In this document: positions 63,792-64,000 of the stretch, piece after piece
Layout of the letters: each line of letters opens with the position of its first letter
Position numbering within the stretch: position 1 is the first letter of the stretch
Assembly: GCA_021797915.1 (NCBI GenBank)
Contig: JAJZYT010000006.1
Location: forward strand, 1-64,000
DNA from: Thermoplasmata archaeon
GTDB lineage: Archaea; Thermoplasmatota; Thermoplasmata; Thermoplasmatales; GCA-001856825
Reading direction: 5' to 3'
DNA length: 64,000 nucleotides
Notes under the pieces: model-generated
Database searches by the model: none
What the model was told of the DNA's origin: nothing
Seen by the model: only the letters and a program-made list of their open reading frames with translations
Translations under genes and position numbers: made by a program

Positions 63792-64000
63792 TCACTTGTA
63801 TAATTTTACAAAATCGTATCCTCTATCCTTTCCATAGCAGTACTTTATTTCCTGGAAATCCTTTTTCAGTTGTAACACTTCTTCTTTTACGTCTTTGCCT
63901 TTGAGCGCCCTGTCCATCAGGTCTGCAATATGAGACATCTCGCTCTTTCCCATTCCGATCCTGGTCACTTCCTGTGTCCCTATCCGGATCCCAGATGGAT
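63792..64000 (-). CDS. glyA: serine hydroxymethyltransferase, 3' end (partial)
   Basis: The last ~69 codons of glyA enter from the right edge: PSGIRIGTQEVTRIGM is the diagnostic C-terminal block, then the helix MSHIADLMDRAL, ending with DFVKLYK. It moves a one-carbon unit from serine to a pterin. Only the 3' end is in the window. Confidence 0.93.
   Translation of the reverse strand, partial: PSGIRIGTQEVTRIGMGKSEMSHIADLMDRALKGKDVKEEVLQLKKDFQEIKYCYGKDRGYDFVKLYK

Noticed and set aside
1-64000. CRISPR arrays, insertion sequences, integrases or phage genes
   Set aside because: I saw no regularly spaced direct repeats, terminal inverted repeats with a transposase, or viral structural genes. The only decayed genes (MFS tail, O-methyltransferase, small frame near 63 kb) have no mobile-element hallmarks.

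Overview
This window is a piece of an archaeal chromosome. It carries archaeal-only or archaeal-type information genes: RNA polymerase subunits H, B, A', A'' and N, ribosomal proteins L18e, L13, S9, L30e, L31e, L39e and S19e, aIF6, Pelota, DnaG, the termination factor aCPSF1/FttA, membrane LonB, a proteasome beta subunit, deoxyhypusine synthase and D-aminoacyl-tRNA deacylase DtdA. Many genes have a TATA-like box about 25-30 bases before the start codon (leaderless or nearly so), while others have a GGTGAT-type Shine-Dalgarno. The unsplit rpoB, the proteasome beta sequence and the overall gene set fit a relative of the Thermoplasmatales; this lineage call is inference from gene content, not from a search.

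Layout. 1-2.2 kb: end of an unidentified reading frame, a tiny zinc-ribbon gene and an old-yellow-enzyme-type oxidoreductase. 2.4-7.4 kb: phosphate uptake operon pstS-pstC-pstA-pstB (minus strand), with a tandem double-domain PstS and a decayed MFS permease tail plus hairpin at its end. 7.7-12.0 kb: small membrane protein, tRNA-Arg, dapB-like reductase, tRNA-Gly, a ChrB-C/beta-propeller pair and a MaoC-like hydratase. 12.4-17.0 kb: kdpCBA potassium pump genes next to a stand-alone Lrp ligand-binding domain. 17.1-20.6 kb: seven-gene translation operon (S19e, PDCD5-like, L39e, L31e, aIF6, HemK/Mtq2-like methyltransferase, DRG GTPase). 20.7-26 kb: aCPSF1, proteasome beta, DnaG, MIP18-like, PurE. 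26-34.3 kb: a very large Lhr helicase, a decayed O-methyltransferase and LonB.

34.4-36.7 kb: FolD and the L18e-L13-S9-RpoN-tRNA-Pro cluster. 36.8-42.4 kb: acetyltransferase, hypothetical genes, MmgE/PrpD enzyme, and an e-MtaB/YciI/DUF167 trio. 42.4-51.2 kb: the RNA polymerase operon rpoH-rpoB-rpoA1-rpoA2-rpl30e-nusA. 51.5-56.8 kb: hypothetical gene, a signal-less BtuF-like protein, a ThiS/SAMP-like protein, and a tightly overlapping operon ending in Mut7-C RNase and Pelota. 57-64 kb: Ogg2 glycosylase, esterase, carbamate kinase, phosphoribosyltransferase, DtdA, TyrRS-deoxyhypusine synthase, a hexulose-6-phosphate isomerase and the 3' end of glyA.

Most of the window is ordinary core genome. 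The points I would look at first are the 987-bp in-register duplication inside pstS, the lack of any normal start codon for L13, the translational coupling of a Mut7-C nuclease with Pelota, the oversized Lhr, and the U-rich leader of the termination factor gene. I found no CRISPR array, integrated virus, insertion sequence or clear defence island.
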